This document shows, piece after piece, positions 28,750 to 38,796 of a stretch of DNA of 64,000 nt. Made by a program: the position numbers and the translations under genes. Numbering within the stretch: the stretch's first letter is position 1; each line of letters opens with the position of its first letter. Under the pieces are notes generated by a model. The model was not told the DNA's origin and did no database searches. It saw only the letters and a program-made list of their open reading frames with translations. The stretch is from Heliomicrobium gestii (lineage in GTDB: Bacteria; Bacillota; Desulfitobacteriia; Heliobacteriales; Heliobacteriaceae), in the NCBI RefSeq assembly GCF_009877435.1, contig NZ_WXEX01000010.1, positions 62,001 to 126,000 of the forward strand. The letters are read 5' to 3'.

Positions 28750-28830
28750 ACCAAAGGCGAGCGAGAGCGCTAGGAATCACGAAGATGTAACAGAAAACAA
28801 AGAACCAATGAAACAGGGAGAAGCTATGCT

Positions 28831-30159
28831 ATGAAACAGATAGGCACGGAACATCTTGGTCTCATCGCAAGTCTTTGCCAGGCAGGCAGGCTTGCGCCTG
28901 AGATGGCCCGCCTCGCCGAATCAGCCGCCACTGACGCGGCCCCGATCATCGACCGGCTCGCCGCCCAACGGGAGCGCCATCAACTCCGGCTGTTGTCGGC
29001 TTTTCACGACTGCCGCGTTTCTGATTACCACTTGGGTGTTACGACTGGCTACGGCTATGGCGACAGCGCCCGCGACACCCTTGACCAACTGTTTGCCGCC
29101 GCGCTGTCAGCGCAAAGCGCCCTGGTGCGCGAGCAATTCGTCTCCGGCACCCATGCCATCGCCACAGCCCTCTTTGGTGTCCTCCGGCCGGGGGACGAAC
29201 TCCTCGCGGCGACGGGGAGGCCCTACGACACCCTTTGGGAGGTCATCGGTCTCGGTGATGAACCGGCCGAAGGGAGTTTGCGCGAGTTTGGCGTTGGCTA
29301 TGATCAGGTGGAACTGACCACCGATGGCGTCATCGATCTGCCGGCGCTTCTTGATCGTTTGCGCCCGGCCACGCGACTGGTGCTCTTCCAACGATCGCGC
29401 GGCTACAGCCTGCGTCCGTCGCTGTCATCGCAGGCGATCGGCGAGGCATGCGAAGCCATCCACAGCCTGCGGCCTGACGTGGTCTGTTTTGTCGACAACT
29501 GTTACGGCGAACTGGTCGAAGCGGAGGAACCGACCACATTCGGCGCCGATCTGATGGCCGGCTCGTTGATCAAAAACCTCGGCGGCGGTCTGGCGCCTAC
29601 AGGCGGATACATCGCCGGTCGGGAGGAATGGGTTCGCCGGGCGGCGACGCGGCTGACCGCCCCGGGCATCGGCGCTCACGTCGGCAGCAGCCCCGGTGGA
29701 CGGAGACTCTACTTCCAAGGGTTGTTCCTGGCGCCTCAGGTAGTTTTCGAAGCGCTGGCAGGCGCCGTTTTCGCCGCCCGTCTCTTCGAACGCCTTGGCT
29801 TTGCTGTAACTCCCAGTTACGACGCCGCTCGCAGCGACATCATCCAGGCCATCACCCTTGGCAGCGCCGAGCGGGTCGTCGCCTTCTGCCAAGGACTCCA
29901 AAAGGCCTGCCCCGTTGACGGTCATGTGATCCCGCAACCGGCGCCGATGCCCGGTTACGCCGATCCGGTGATCATGGCTGGAGGAACCTTTATCCAAGGA
30001 GCCACGAGCGAATTGAGCGTCGACGCTCCGATGCGCGAGCCCTATGCCGTCTATTTTCAAGGCGGTCTCTCGCAGACCTTCGTCCGCATCGGCGCACTTT
30101 CGGCCGCTCAGACCTTGCTGGAACGAGGGCTATTACCTGGCGACCTCTCATCATCATAA
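28831..30159 (+). CDS. ynbB: YnbB-like PLP-dependent protein (methionine gamma-lyase family)
   Basis: 442-residue fold-type I PLP enzyme of the family variously named aluminium-resistance protein or methionine gamma-lyase-like. The PLP lysine is in GSLIKNLGGGLAPTGGY; the substrate loop has FVSGTHAIATALFG, and VVCFVDNCYGELVE supplies the pyridine-binding Asp. Immediately follows hflX, as ynbB follows ynbA in Bacillus. The true reaction in this family is not settled. GGGAGAAGC precedes ATG. Confidence 0.88.
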   Translation: MKQIGTEHLGLIASLCQAGRLAPEMARLAESAATDAAPIIDRLAAQRERHQLRLLSAFHDCRVSDYHLGVTTGYGYGDSARDTLDQLFAAALSAQSALVREQFVSGTHAIATALFGVLRPGDELLAATGRPYDTLWEVIGLGDEPAEGSLREFGVGYDQVELTTDGVIDLPALLDRLRPATRLVLFQRSRGYSLRPSLSSQAIGEACEAIHSLRPDVVCFVDNCYGELVEAEEPTTFGADLMAGSLIKNLGGGLAPTGGYIAGREEWVRRAATRLTAPGIGAHVGSSPGGRRLYFQGLFLAPQVVFEALAGAVFAARLFERLGFAVTPSYDAARSDIIQAITLGSAERVVAFCQGLQKACPVDGHVIPQPAPMPGYADPVIMAGGTFIQGATSELSVDAPMREPYAVYFQGGLSQTFVRIGALSAAQTLLERGLLPGDLSSS

Positions 30160-30286
30160 ACAGCCGGAGGCGTGAAGGACTCATCAAAGCGAGTCAACAT
30201 ATATGCCGATCCATGCAGGAGCTTGTCACACAATGTGGAAATACTAGTCCTATTGACATTGCAATGACACAGGGGAGAGTCGGACT

Positions 30287-30766
30287 TTGTACGATTATTG
30301 GTTGATCGGCGCCATCGTCGTCATGTTTATCGGCGTCCTCGGCACCTTTTTGCCGGTGATTCCAGGGGTTTCGCTGATCTTTTTAGCCATGGTCGGCTAT
30401 GGCTTTTCAGAAGGTTTTCAGAAGATGACGCCGCTGTTTCTGGGGTTGAACCTGGTTGTCGTGCTGCTGTCTGGCGGATTGGATTACATCGGAACGGCCT
30501 GGGGCGCCCGGCGGTTCGGCGCCTCCTCCTCGGGGACCTGGGGCGCTGTGGCGGGCGGGCTGTTGGGTCTTGTCACATTTGGACCGATCGGTCTCGTAGC
30601 CGGTCCCTTCATCGGGGCTGTTGCCGGTGAGATCTGGCATGGCCGTTCCATTGACAGCGCGCTGGAAGCAGGGGTTGGCACCGTGCTCGGGTTGGCCGGC
30701 GCTTCGGCATTGCGTTTTCTGCTGGCCATTGGGATGCTGGTCGCCTTCATCTGGCGGATCTGGTAG
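30287..30766 (+). CDS. DUF456 membrane protein
   Basis: 159 residues, almost entirely hydrophobic, with about four membrane segments and glycine-rich turns (GTFLPVIPG, GPIGLVAGPFIGAVAGE) that are typical of DUF456. Function unknown. TTG 30287 has AGGGGAGAG seven bases upstream. Monocistronic as far as can be seen; ddl starts 93 bases on. Confidence 0.85.
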   Translation: MYDYWLIGAIVVMFIGVLGTFLPVIPGVSLIFLAMVGYGFSEGFQKMTPLFLGLNLVVVLLSGGLDYIGTAWGARRFGASSSGTWGAVAGGLLGLVTFGPIGLVAGPFIGAVAGEIWHGRSIDSALEAGVGTVLGLAGASALRFLLAIGMLVAFIWRIW

Positions 30767-30859
30767 CGCCGGCGACCCTGTCGCATAAGATATTTCATTG
30801 AATGGCACGCAGAAGGGTGGGTCAAACCATCCTTTTTGCTTGGAAAGGGGGACCTGGCG

Positions 30860-31957
30860 ATGAAACAAACCGTCGCCGTGATCTGTGGCGGCCGCTCGGG
30901 GGAACACGAGGTTTCCCTGGCATCGGCCCAATCCATCGTCAACGCTTTGGACCGTTCCCGCTTCAACGTGTTGCCCATCGGCATTGACCGTGAAGGCGCC
31001 TGGTGGATGGGGCCGGCGGTGATCGACAACCTGCGAAAAGGACAAAAGCCCTACGGACAACGGGTCTACTTCCTGCCCGATCCGACCTGCCCCGGCCTGG
31101 TTGAGGAAAGCACGAGCGGCCGGCAGTTGGTTTCTGTCGATATCTTTTTCCCCGTCTTGCATGGTCCCAATGGGGAGGACGGGACCATACAAGGGCTTTT
31201 TGAAACAGCAAATGTTCCTTATGTGGGTTGTGGTGTCCTGGCCTCAGCTTGCGGGATGGATAAGGCGATCATGAAGGCGCTTTTCGCCCAGAGCGACCTG
31301 CCCCAGCTGCCCTATTTGGTCGTGCTGCGCGGCCGTTGGGAAACAGCGCCCGAACAGGTGCTCGACGATGTGGAAAACCGCCTTGGCTATCCCTGCTTCG
31401 TCAAACCGGCCAATATGGGATCCAGCGTAGGCATCACCAAGGCGAACAACCGGGCGGAACTGGTCGGCGCCTTCGATGACGCCGTCCGTTACGACCGCAA
31501 ACTGGTCGTCGAAAAGGGGATCAATGTCCGCGAGATCGAAGTCAGCGTGCTCGGGAACGACGAGGTGGCGGCATCGCTGCCAGGCGAGATCGTACCGGCT
31601 CACGAGTTTTACGACTATGACGCCAAATACGCCAACGCCGCTTCACGGTTGCTCATCCCGGCGCCCTTAGAAGCGACGGTCACGTCGTGCTTTCAAGAGA
31701 TGGCCATCCGCGCTTTCCGGGCCGTTGACGGCTCAGGCCTTTCCCGCGTTGATTTTCTTGTCGACAAGGACAACGGCGAGATTTACATCAACGAAATCAA
31801 CACCCTGCCCGGTTTTACATCGATCAGCATGTACCCCAAACTGTGGGCAGCCACCGGCATCGCCTATGAACAACTGCTCACCCGGCTTGTCGACCTGGCC
31901 TTGGCGCGGCACCGGGAAAAACAGCGCAACGCCACAGAACGGCTCCCACGCGAATAA
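30860..31957 (+). CDS. ddl: D-alanine--D-alanine ligase
   Basis: ATP-grasp ligase that makes the D-Ala-D-Ala dipeptide for peptidoglycan. 365 residues: CGGRSGEHEVSLAS, ATP-binding FVKPANMGSSVGI, serine/glycine loop, EFYDYDAKY (the Tyr typical of D-Ala rather than D-Lac specificity) and the metal-binding INEINTLPGFTSIS. ATG 30860 has GAAAGGGGG upstream; a longer frame from 30836 lacks a site. The full set of catalytic residues appears present. Confidence 0.95.
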   Translation: MKQTVAVICGGRSGEHEVSLASAQSIVNALDRSRFNVLPIGIDREGAWWMGPAVIDNLRKGQKPYGQRVYFLPDPTCPGLVEESTSGRQLVSVDIFFPVLHGPNGEDGTIQGLFETANVPYVGCGVLASACGMDKAIMKALFAQSDLPQLPYLVVLRGRWETAPEQVLDDVENRLGYPCFVKPANMGSSVGITKANNRAELVGAFDDAVRYDRKLVVEKGINVREIEVSVLGNDEVAASLPGEIVPAHEFYDYDAKYANAASRLLIPAPLEATVTSCFQEMAIRAFRAVDGSGLSRVDFLVDKDNGEIYINEINTLPGFTSISMYPKLWAATGIAYEQLLTRLVDLALARHREKQRNATERLPRE

Positions 31958-31966
31958 GGTACAGAC

Positions 31967-32012
31967 AAAAAAAGACGCCCTCCCTTTTCGTGGAGCGGCG
32001 CCTTTGCTTTTT
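31967..32012. terminator. bidirectional terminator between ddl and lexA
   Basis: GACGCC-CTCC pairs with GGAG-GGCGCC around TTTTCG; a T-run follows on the minus strand (TTTTTTT) and CTTTTT on the plus strand. It serves both convergent genes. Confidence 0.85.
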
Positions 32013-32026
32013 AAACGCAAATAAAG

Positions 32027-32638
32027 CTAGAATTTTCGCAACAGGGCGATGACCTTGCCAAGGATGTGAACCTCTTTGATCAGGATAGGCTCCATATAAT
32101 CGTTTTCCGGCTGGAGTCGATAGTAATCCTTTTCCTTAAAAAACCGTTTGACTGTCGCCTCATCGCCAAGCAAGGCGACGACAATATCACCGTTGTCGGC
32201 CGTCTGCTGGATGCGGACGATGACAAGGTCGCCGTCATGGATGCCGGCATTGATCATGCTCTCGCCGCGGACAGTCAGGATAAAGACCTGATCAGAACGG
32301 ATAAAGTCGAGGGGAAGGGGGAAGGTATTTTCGATATTCTCGGTGGCGAGGATGGGGCGACCGGCGCTAATCCGCCCGAGAATCGGGATATCGATGAGCG
32401 GTCGTTTCGCCCCGTCTTCTTCATCGGGCGCCAGCACTTCGAGAGCCCGTGGCTTGGCAGGATCGCGGCGGATAAAGCCCGCTTTTTCCAAGCGGTTGAG
32501 GTGACCATGAACAGTGGAACTGGAGGTCAGGCCGACGGCGTCGCCAATCTCCCGGACAGAGGGCGGGTAGCCACGGCGGCGGATCTCCGTGCGGATATAA
32601 TTCAGAATCAGTTTTTGCCGTTCGCTCAACTCGAACAT
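32027..32638 (-). CDS. lexA: SOS repressor LexA
   Basis: 203-residue repressor of the DNA-damage response. N-terminal winged helix ([38 protein letters not shown]), Ala-Gly self-cleavage site in GRISAGRPI, catalytic Ser in [10 protein letters not shown] and Lys in [12 protein letters not shown] 32638 has GGGAGGG seven bases upstream. I looked for a Firmicute SOS box (GAAC-N4-GTTC type) in its promoter and saw no clean copy. Divergent from the phosphorylase gene. Confidence 0.96.
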   Translation of the reverse strand: MFELSERQKLILNYIRTEIRRRGYPPSVREIGDAVGLTSSSTVHGHLNRLEKAGFIRRDPAKPRALEVLAPDEEDGAKRPLIDIPILGRISAGRPILATENIENTFPLPLDFIRSDQVFILTVRGESMINAGIHDGDLVIVRIQQTADNGDIVVALLGDEATVKRFFKEKDYYRLQPENDYMEPILIKEVHILGKVIALLRKF

Positions 32639-32675
32639 CAAGGGCCCTCCCGGATATGTCCGTTTTCCGCCAATC

Positions 32676-32684
32676 ATTATAACA
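32676..32684 (-). promoter_or_regulatory. extended -10 promoter of lexA
   Basis: Minus strand TGTTATAAT, an extended -10 (TGnTATAAT), without a good -35. It lies 38 bases upstream of the lexA ATG. Confidence 0.55.
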
Positions 32685-32745
32685 TAATTTGCACTTTCAT
32701 TCATCAATTCGCGACAAATGGGGTATGAATTCATCGGAGTTGCGC

Positions 32746-34539
32746 ATGATAGCAAAAGACACCCTATTCTCTGCAGTGGGAGGTGAATTCCGGCGGAACG
32801 TACCCTTTTCCGCTGGAAAATACGATTTGAGGCTTGACGATGAAGCGGCGAAAAAACCTCGAGTAGCATACTTTTGCATGGAATATGGTCTAGATCCCCA
32901 GTTACCCATCTACGCCGGCGGACTCGGCGTGTTGGCTGGCGATTATTTGAAAGCAGCCTATGATCTCAGCCTACCCATGGTGGGCATCGGCATCCTCTGG
33001 AATCAAGATTATACGCAGCAGTACATCGGAGAAGACGGACGCCCCTATGATAAGTATCCCAATTTCACCTTCGATTCTGTTAAAGATACGGGCGTAACGG
33101 TCAAGGTGCGGGTGCGGGGCGCCGATGTGGTCTGCAAAGTCCATAAGGTCGAGCAATACGGTAATGTGCCCCTCTACCTGCTGGATACCAATTTCCCTGG
33201 CAGCGAACATGGATGGATGACAAACCGTCTTTACGGCGGAGGCGCCCAGGATCGGATCGCCGCCGAGATCATCCTCGGGATCGGCGGCATCCGGGCCTTG
33301 CGCGCCCTGGATATTGATGTCGATATCTATCACATGAACGAGGGGCACGCCGTGTTTTGCGGCCTTGAACTGATTCGGGAAAAGATGAGGCAGGGGATGT
33401 CCTATAAGGACGCCCGGAGCGAGACACGCAAGCAGATCGTTTTTACCACCCATACGCCCGTCGAAGCGGGAAACGAAGTCCATGGCCATGATCTGCTCCA
33501 GCACATGGAGGTTTACAACGGCTTGACCTATGAGCAAGCCCGCGAGATCGGCGGCGATCCCTTCAACATGACAGCGGCCTCGCTGCGATTGTCCCATATC
33601 GCCAACGGGGTGTCCAAGCTGCACGGGCAGACGGCCTGCCGCATGTGGAAAGAAATCCGTGAATCTGCCTGCATCATCTCCATCACCAACGGGGTGCACC
33701 TGCAGACCTGGCAGGATGAGGGAATCCGGGACGCCTTCGAGCGTAAAGGCGATCTCTGGGCGGCCCACCAGGCGAACAAGGGCAGGTTGGTCGACTACAT
33801 CGAAAAACACTGCCACACCCGGTTGAATCCGGACGCGCTGATTGTCGGCTTTGCCCGTCGCGCCGCGCCGTATAAACGGAGCGATCTGATCTTCCGATCT
33901 TCCGAAGTAATTGAACCGCTGTTGCGTGAGGGCAAGATCCAGCTTGTCTTTTCCGGCAAGGCCCATCCGCAGGATGGGATCGGCAAGGACATCATCCAGC
34001 AGTTGGTGCGCATGTCCAAGAAATACGGCAAAAGTGTCGTGTTTATCGAGAACTACAACATGGAGGTCGCTCGCCACATGGTGCGCGGCTGCGATGTCTG
34101 GCTGAACAACCCGCGCCGTCCCCTGGAAGCGAGTGGGACCTCGGGGATGAAGGCCGCCATGAATGGGGTCCTCAACCTCAGCGTCGTCGACGGATGGGTC
34201 GGCGAAGGGCTGCAGCACCGGGTGAGCGGATGGCTGCTAAATCCCATCCTGGAAGCCAACCTGAACGAATGGGAGCAAGACGAAAAAGACCTGCGGGAAC
34301 TGTACCGTGTGCTTCTTCAAGAAGTCATCCCGACCTACTACCAGGATCGAGAACGGTGGGTGCAGATGATGCGCGCCAGCATTGACATGTCTCGTTGGCA
34401 GTTCTCGTCACACCGGATGATCCGCGAATACTACGATGTGATGTATGAGGTCACCCGTTCCGCCCAGGAGCTCGATATCCCCTCCATGCCGCTCGGTGTG
34501 TATCGTGAGCAGGAACATCGCGGGTATCCGTCGCCGTAG
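32746..34539 (+). CDS. glgP: alpha-glucan phosphorylase (GT35)
   Basis: Releases glucose-1-phosphate from glycogen or maltodextrin using PLP. About 597 residues, the short bacterial form (alpha-glucan family phosphorylase). Seen: [20 protein letters not shown] at the N-terminus, HMNEGHAVF, and the PLP-lysine loop [17 protein letters not shown] 32746 has CGGAG six bases upstream; ATG 32725 in frame is the alternative, with a weaker GGGG. No other glycogen gene is nearby. A strong hairpin follows. Confidence 0.92.
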   Translation: MIAKDTLFSAVGGEFRRNVPFSAGKYDLRLDDEAAKKPRVAYFCMEYGLDPQLPIYAGGLGVLAGDYLKAAYDLSLPMVGIGILWNQDYTQQYIGEDGRPYDKYPNFTFDSVKDTGVTVKVRVRGADVVCKVHKVEQYGNVPLYLLDTNFPGSEHGWMTNRLYGGGAQDRIAAEIILGIGGIRALRALDIDVDIYHMNEGHAVFCGLELIREKMRQGMSYKDARSETRKQIVFTTHTPVEAGNEVHGHDLLQHMEVYNGLTYEQAREIGGDPFNMTAASLRLSHIANGVSKLHGQTACRMWKEIRESACIISITNGVHLQTWQDEGIRDAFERKGDLWAAHQANKGRLVDYIEKHCHTRLNPDALIVGFARRAAPYKRSDLIFRSSEVIEPLLREGKIQLVFSGKAHPQDGIGKDIIQQLVRMSKKYGKSVVFIENYNMEVARHMVRGCDVWLNNPRRPLEASGTSGMKAAMNGVLNLSVVDGWVGEGLQHRVSGWLLNPILEANLNEWEQDEKDLRELYRVLLQEVIPTYYQDRERWVQMMRASIDMSRWQFSSHRMIREYYDVMYEVTRSAQELDIPSMPLGVYREQEHRGYPSP

Positions 34540-34566
34540 CAGCCAAAACCAAACCGTAATAGTGAA

Positions 34567-34612
34567 AAAAGCCAAAAGAGAAACGGCGACATCACCGTTT
34601 CTCTTTTGGCTT
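34567..34612. terminator. strong hairpin terminator between convergent genes
   Basis: A 16-bp perfect stem (GCCAAAAGAGAAACGG with its complement). The T-run is on the minus strand, so it mainly terminates the minus-strand YcdB-like gene; on the plus strand it would act on glgP transcripts only by the stem. Confidence 0.85.
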
Positions 34613-34653
34613 AGATGGCTTTATTCGCCCCACAGGGAAGGCTTGTATTCCCC

Positions 34654-36876
34654 TTATTTCACCTTAAGCGCGCGAACCAGGGCAGTCGCCGCTTCCAATC
34701 GTGTGACCGGTTGATCGATCGCGAGGGCGTTTTCTCCGCCAGGCAGCAACCCCAAGCCCCAGGCGAGCGCCACATAGCCCTTTGACTGGTCGGGAAGGGA
34801 GGCCGCGTCTTCTTGAGGAAGCTGGTAAATCGATTGCAACCGCGCCGCCGGTTCCAGCTTCAACATCCTCACCATCCACTTGGCCAACAATTCGCGATTT
34901 ACCGTGTCGCCAGGTTGTATGGTTTCAGTCAACCAACCGAGAGAGCGAGCCCGATCGATGATCTCCCCATCGGTAGGCTTATCTTCACGATAGAAATCGG
35001 AACGGGTAAGGACCATCGAGCGCAGGAGCGAGACCGCCGATACGGGTTCACCGGGATGCAGGGCATCGCCGAACTCCCGAAAGGCTTTCAACTGGCCCAA
35101 CTGATGAATCTCTTTGGCAAGGGGGTTGTCGTCGATATCGGTGAAATGGAAGCCCTTTTGGGGAAGTTCTGCGGGCTTGCCGTCAAATTGAAGCGGTTGA
35201 CCTGAGCGGGCGTCGATCATTTCATAGAAGAAGCCGTTCTGTTCCTCTTTGGCGAGATAGACGAGCTTAATGGGCGTTTTTTTTCCAGTAACTGTATCGC
35301 CATATACATAGGTGAGTGTAAGGGGGCGGGATTTTAGGAAGGCATCGACGGCGGCGCTAGGACCAAGCGCGCCGTCCGGTGAAGCAAAGGAGGTCGAGTC
35401 GTTCCAACGAACTTGATAACTTGTGACTTTTTTGGTTTTTGAATCGACGGATACTTCGATAAAGTTTTCCGGGTAGGGAACATCGCCAACATACCGGCGA
35501 TAGGTAAAGGAGTGCTGGGGAACATGCTTGCTACTGGCAACATCCGGAAGAATCTGCTCGCTGCTGTTGATGCGGATTTTGGAAAACCGGTCAGGCTGAA
35601 TCTTTTGCAAAAAAGCCTCAGCGATTTTCTGAGCCTCTTCACGCGGTAAATCGCCAGCATCATTGCTTGTTTCGTTTGACTTATACGAATAGAATTCGAT
35701 CAAATCTCCCGTTTGAGCATTCACCCGGGCAGTGGTAAAGGGGATGAGCCGTCTTTGTTTGTCGTCCTTATTTGCCGGTTGCCAGTCAAAGGACCAGGCA
35801 AACTCGTCGTCTTCAAATCTGCTCAGCCTGGCATTCAGCAACGTTGCGCCTTGGGGAATGTCAAACCACTTCGTTACGGCTTGGAGGGCCTTTTCTTTTG
35901 GGAGCAGTTTGCCCGTCAACTCGATCTCCTTGTTTTCTTGGGGGGTTAGGTTGGCGGCTTCTTTTTTGCTCATCACAAGATCGCCACCGCTGCCCATCCC
36001 GCCTCGAAAGCCAACCATCTCAGGTTTCACAGGTTGACCGGTAAAGGCATCGATCCGTCCGTTGGAGGGATGATTGAGCCGGTACACCAACTGGGGCTCT
36101 TTCGCTTTTTTTCCGTCAGGGGTGCGTGGTGTGAAGTATTGTAACTCCAGCATGCCCTCTTTTTCATAGATTTGTCGAGCCTGGTCAAGTGAGATGACAC
36201 CCTGGGAACTTGGCACATCCCGATTGGCCCAATTGACGAAATAATTAAGTAGATCACCGGTATTGGCGTCCATTTCGACAGAGATCGTGTTGGCCGGGAA
36301 GGGGATCCCCTTCTGGGTTCGTTGCCAGACAAAATGATAGCGTTTTTCCATTTCGGTCCGCATCATCGAACCGCTTAAACCATCGATTTGCAGTTCCAGA
36401 TCATCACATTTTGTTGGATTTAACTGCTTCACCAGTCGCCAGGCTTTATCGCGGGCATTGTCCAAAGAAAGGGAGGGGAAGGGGTTCGCCCGTTCCGGCT
36501 CGACCCGTTCCTGCCATATATTCATCGATAAAATCTCGCCCCTGTTGGCATCCACCGAAACCTCGAAATATCCCGATTTCTTTTCTGGTCTCCACGATAA
36601 GCTCCAAGCCGTTTGGTCGCCATCACCATTTAAACTGGATTGGAAATTCGTAAAGCCATCCGGCACAGGGAATGCTTCTTTTGCCTTGATCAATGCTTGT
36701 TCCAATGACACCTGTACGTTGTGGGGAGACGTGGAATCTCCCTGGGCGACAGGCGTCGCAACCACCTTGGCGGTTTCTGTCGCCGCTGCAGCACCGGCCG
36801 GTGTGACGGCGGTGGCGAGAAGGCAGACACTGAGGCAACTGGCCAGGCAATTGCGCATCCTTACTTTTTGATTCAT
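34654..36876 (-). CDS. secreted YcdB/YcdC-repeat protein with C-terminal SLH-like region
   Basis: 740-residue exported protein. A Sec signal peptide (RMRNCLASCLSVCLLATAV...GAAAA) is followed by several repeats of the YcdB/DUF4901-PepSY type, each containing phrases such as WSLSWRPEKKSGYFEVSVDA, ISVEMDANTGDLLNYFV, ARVNAQTGDLIEFYSY and IEVSVDSKTKKVTSYQV. The last about 180 residues look like S-layer-homology repeats (DIDDNPLAKEIHQLGQL; YVALAWGLGLLPGGENALAI; VTRLEAATALVRAL) that would anchor it to the cell wall. ATG 36876 has AAAGGAG eight bases upstream. Role unknown; possibly cell-envelope or spore-related. Confidence 0.82.
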   Translation of the reverse strand: MNQKVRMRNCLASCLSVCLLATAVTPAGAAAATETAKVVATPVAQGDSTSPHNVQVSLEQALIKAKEAFPVPDGFTNFQSSLNGDGDQTAWSLSWRPEKKSGYFEVSVDANRGEILSMNIWQERVEPERANPFPSLSLDNARDKAWRLVKQLNPTKCDDLELQIDGLSGSMMRTEMEKRYHFVWQRTQKGIPFPANTISVEMDANTGDLLNYFVNWANRDVPSSQGVISLDQARQIYEKEGMLELQYFTPRTPDGKKAKEPQLVYRLNHPSNGRIDAFTGQPVKPEMVGFRGGMGSGGDLVMSKKEAANLTPQENKEIELTGKLLPKEKALQAVTKWFDIPQGATLLNARLSRFEDDEFAWSFDWQPANKDDKQRRLIPFTTARVNAQTGDLIEFYSYKSNETSNDAGDLPREEAQKIAEAFLQKIQPDRFSKIRINSSEQILPDVASSKHVPQHSFTYRRYVGDVPYPENFIEVSVDSKTKKVTSYQVRWNDSTSFASPDGALGPSAAVDAFLKSRPLTLTYVYGDTVTGKKTPIKLVYLAKEEQNGFFYEMIDARSGQPLQFDGKPAELPQKGFHFTDIDDNPLAKEIHQLGQLKAFREFGDALHPGEPVSAVSLLRSMVLTRSDFYREDKPTDGEIIDRARSLGWLTETIQPGDTVNRELLAKWMVRMLKLEPAARLQSIYQLPQEDAASLPDQSKGYVALAWGLGLLPGGENALAIDQPVTRLEAATALVRALKVK

Positions 36877-37460
36877 CTCACACACTCCTTTAATCCAGTA
36901 ACCGCTATCTTTGGTTATCTAGGATCATCTTCACCGATATGACGATGAATGAGACAGAAAGGTTTCACTTGTTTTAGAAGTTTTTCGTGAATGCCCGAAT
37001 AGACAGATCGCGCCTAACTTGTCGAGATTGCTAGTTGACATAATGTTTAAGTGGTGTAGGGATCGCACTGGCAACGTTCACTGAGGCGAAATACCTGTCA
37101 AGCAAGGTATGTAGATCCAAAACAGGTCGAGTCAAGTTAGATTTTTGGCACACCGAACGGATCAAGGAATAGAGTTGGGGGGTTTTTGTTTTCAATCCCC
37201 AAAAAGCGAGCAACCAGCGGTTCTGCACATCCGTTGTAACAAAAGGAACATCGATCACGAAATTCTGTTTCGGCATGCGCCTCAAGAAGCCGCGCAACCG
37301 GACAACTTGCTTGAACGGGATAAATCAACCTCTTTCAAATCTCCGTTCGTTGTTTCGCATAATCGATATTATGTAAACTAATAAGATCAAAAGAAAAGGA
37401 GCGGTCTATCTTCCGCCCACAAATGTGTTGACTCCATTCTTCCATTGGGCGCCACAACAT
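36877..37460. other. intergenic region without a recognisable gene
   Basis: 584 AT-richer bases. Short open frames exist on both strands around 37030-37380, but they overlap each other, lack ribosome sites and match no family I know. Nothing resembles an insertion-sequence end. It may be a decayed gene. Confidence 0.5.
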
Positions 37461-38345
37461 TTATCGTTCGCTTTCAAGTACAGGCTCGTTTCCCACAATT
37501 CGATAAACTTTCTCTTTTACGATGGTATGATCGGTTGTTTGCATTTTCCGAAACGCGATCTGATCATCACCGTCGGTTCGTTTGCTTTGAGATGTTTCAT
37601 AGATGTATCGCGCACCGTCTTCCAACACCTCTCTTGTGCCGATCCAATAAGGACATTTATTCAAAAAGGTATCGTTCTTGCAATAGTCTGTAAAGAGCTT
37701 GTTTGAGGCGTTGACATTTATCGTGGGGAATTGTTTTTCCACATGACGGATTTGTACTGGATCCTTTCTACCGATCGTTTTCAGATAGGCCCCTGCCTGG
37801 TTCTCTTGCTGGCGGACCAGGTCGGAAGTATCTATTTTGCCAGCAAACAAATCTCGAGATAGGTTTTTTGGGAACATCTGATGAATGGAATCCCTATACC
37901 CCTCGCCATCCATCGGTTCCTTATATTGCAAAAGAGAATAGTTATCCTGACCATCTTTTACCAAGGTGATCACCGTTGGAATATTGCCTGAGCCGCTGAT
38001 TTTCGTAAAAACCCCATTTTCAAAGCCAAAAAAACCGACACTGGCAACGCTATAGACAGTGATGGTTTGATTCTGTTCCGCCATGGCGAGGACAATATGG
38101 CCTTCTGCAAGGAATTCTCCAGGATAATAGCTTTTACCCTGCTCTTTGATGGCCTCATGAATCGCTTTATCCAGTTCGGCCTGACCCACGGCTTGCCGTT
38201 CATTTTGCTTCCCCATCGACAATTTAGGCACGGTTAACTCCGGAGAGCATCTGGAGAAATACACTCCGCTGGTGAAAAGGAAAAACAAGGCGACAAAGGT
38301 GAAGGCAAGCGCTCTCTTATCAAGGAGAACGTATCTTTCTTTCAC
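37461..38345 (-). CDS. hypothetical membrane-anchored extracellular protein
   Basis: 294 residues: an N-terminal hydrophobic helix (ALAFTFVALFFLFTSGVYF) acts as anchor or signal, followed by a soluble extracellular domain. The phrases LAEGHIVLAMAE, TVYSVASVGFFGFE and LLQYKEPMDGEGYRDSI resemble a domain I associate with the C-termini of some BlaR1/M56-type regulators, but this is from memory and weak. GTG 38345 has AAAGGGGG about eight bases upstream. Function unknown. Confidence 0.7.
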   Translation of the reverse strand: MKERYVLLDKRALAFTFVALFFLFTSGVYFSRCSPELTVPKLSMGKQNERQAVGQAELDKAIHEAIKEQGKSYYPGEFLAEGHIVLAMAEQNQTITVYSVASVGFFGFENGVFTKISGSGNIPTVITLVKDGQDNYSLLQYKEPMDGEGYRDSIHQMFPKNLSRDLFAGKIDTSDLVRQQENQAGAYLKTIGRKDPVQIRHVEKQFPTINVNASNKLFTDYCKNDTFLNKCPYWIGTREVLEDGARYIYETSQSKRTDGDDQIAFRKMQTTDHTIVKEKVYRIVGNEPVLESER

Positions 38346-38384
38346 AACGAGAACCCCCTTTAAGAGCTTCTGCCACTCACCTGA

Positions 38385-38663
38385 CTATTTTTTTGCTTTC
38401 TCACACCATCGATTTTGATTTATCACTGTAATACTTTGCGCCAGTACAGATAAAATATCGGTCCGTATTTGGGGGTCCCGTAAATCTATCCTGGTCAAGG
38501 CTCTACCTTTTTCATGGACAACATATTTCGGCGGCAGTCGATTTAGCGCATGGGCTGTAATATCAATCCTACAACTGGGGCAATCTCTGCAAACATTGGG
38601 GTTTGTCTCAAATACTTCATTTAGTAATTCCTCGACAATTTCTTCCATTACATTGCGGTACAT
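38385..38663 (-). CDS. comFB: ComFB-family late competence protein
   Basis: 92 residues. The N-terminal helix (YRNVMEEIVEELLNEVF) and a zinc-like CRDCPSCRIDI cluster (C25, C28, C31) followed by ALNRLPPKYV match the ComFB family, which is encoded in the comF operon of Bacillus but is often solitary elsewhere. Its exact role is unknown. An extended -10 promoter lies about 20 bases upstream. No comFA or comFC is present here. Confidence 0.8.
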   Translation of the reverse strand: MYRNVMEEIVEELLNEVFETNPNVCRDCPSCRIDITAHALNRLPPKYVVHEKGRALTRIDLRDPQIRTDILSVLAQSITVINQNRWCEKAKK

Positions 38664-38681
38664 AACTCTTCACCCCAAAAA

Positions 38682-38690
38682 ATTATAGCA
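38682..38690 (-). promoter_or_regulatory. extended -10 promoter of comFB
   Basis: Minus strand TGCTATAAT fits the TGnTATAAT extended -10; the -35 is poor. Confidence 0.5.
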
Positions 38691-38796
38691 TGTGGGACAT
38701 ATAATGAAAGTAATTGCATTCATCAATTTTCGACAAAATGCGACGTAAGCCCTCCAATTTTAGCTGGACAAGAGTAAGCCACATTTTACGCCTCCA

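Noticed and set aside
32639-32745. LexA (SOS) box in the lexA/glgP intergenic region
   Set aside because: I looked for GAAC-N4-GTTC-type symmetry and found only partial, unpaired half sites.
32971-34218. 415-codon open frame antisense to the phosphorylase gene
   Set aside because: The plus strand encodes a full phosphorylase with its PLP-lysine motif; the antisense protein has no coherent motifs and is a GC-frame shadow.
37031-37297. 88-codon minus-strand frame in the empty region
   Set aside because: No ribosome site, no family match by eye, and it overlaps another frame of similar quality; kept only as possible debris.
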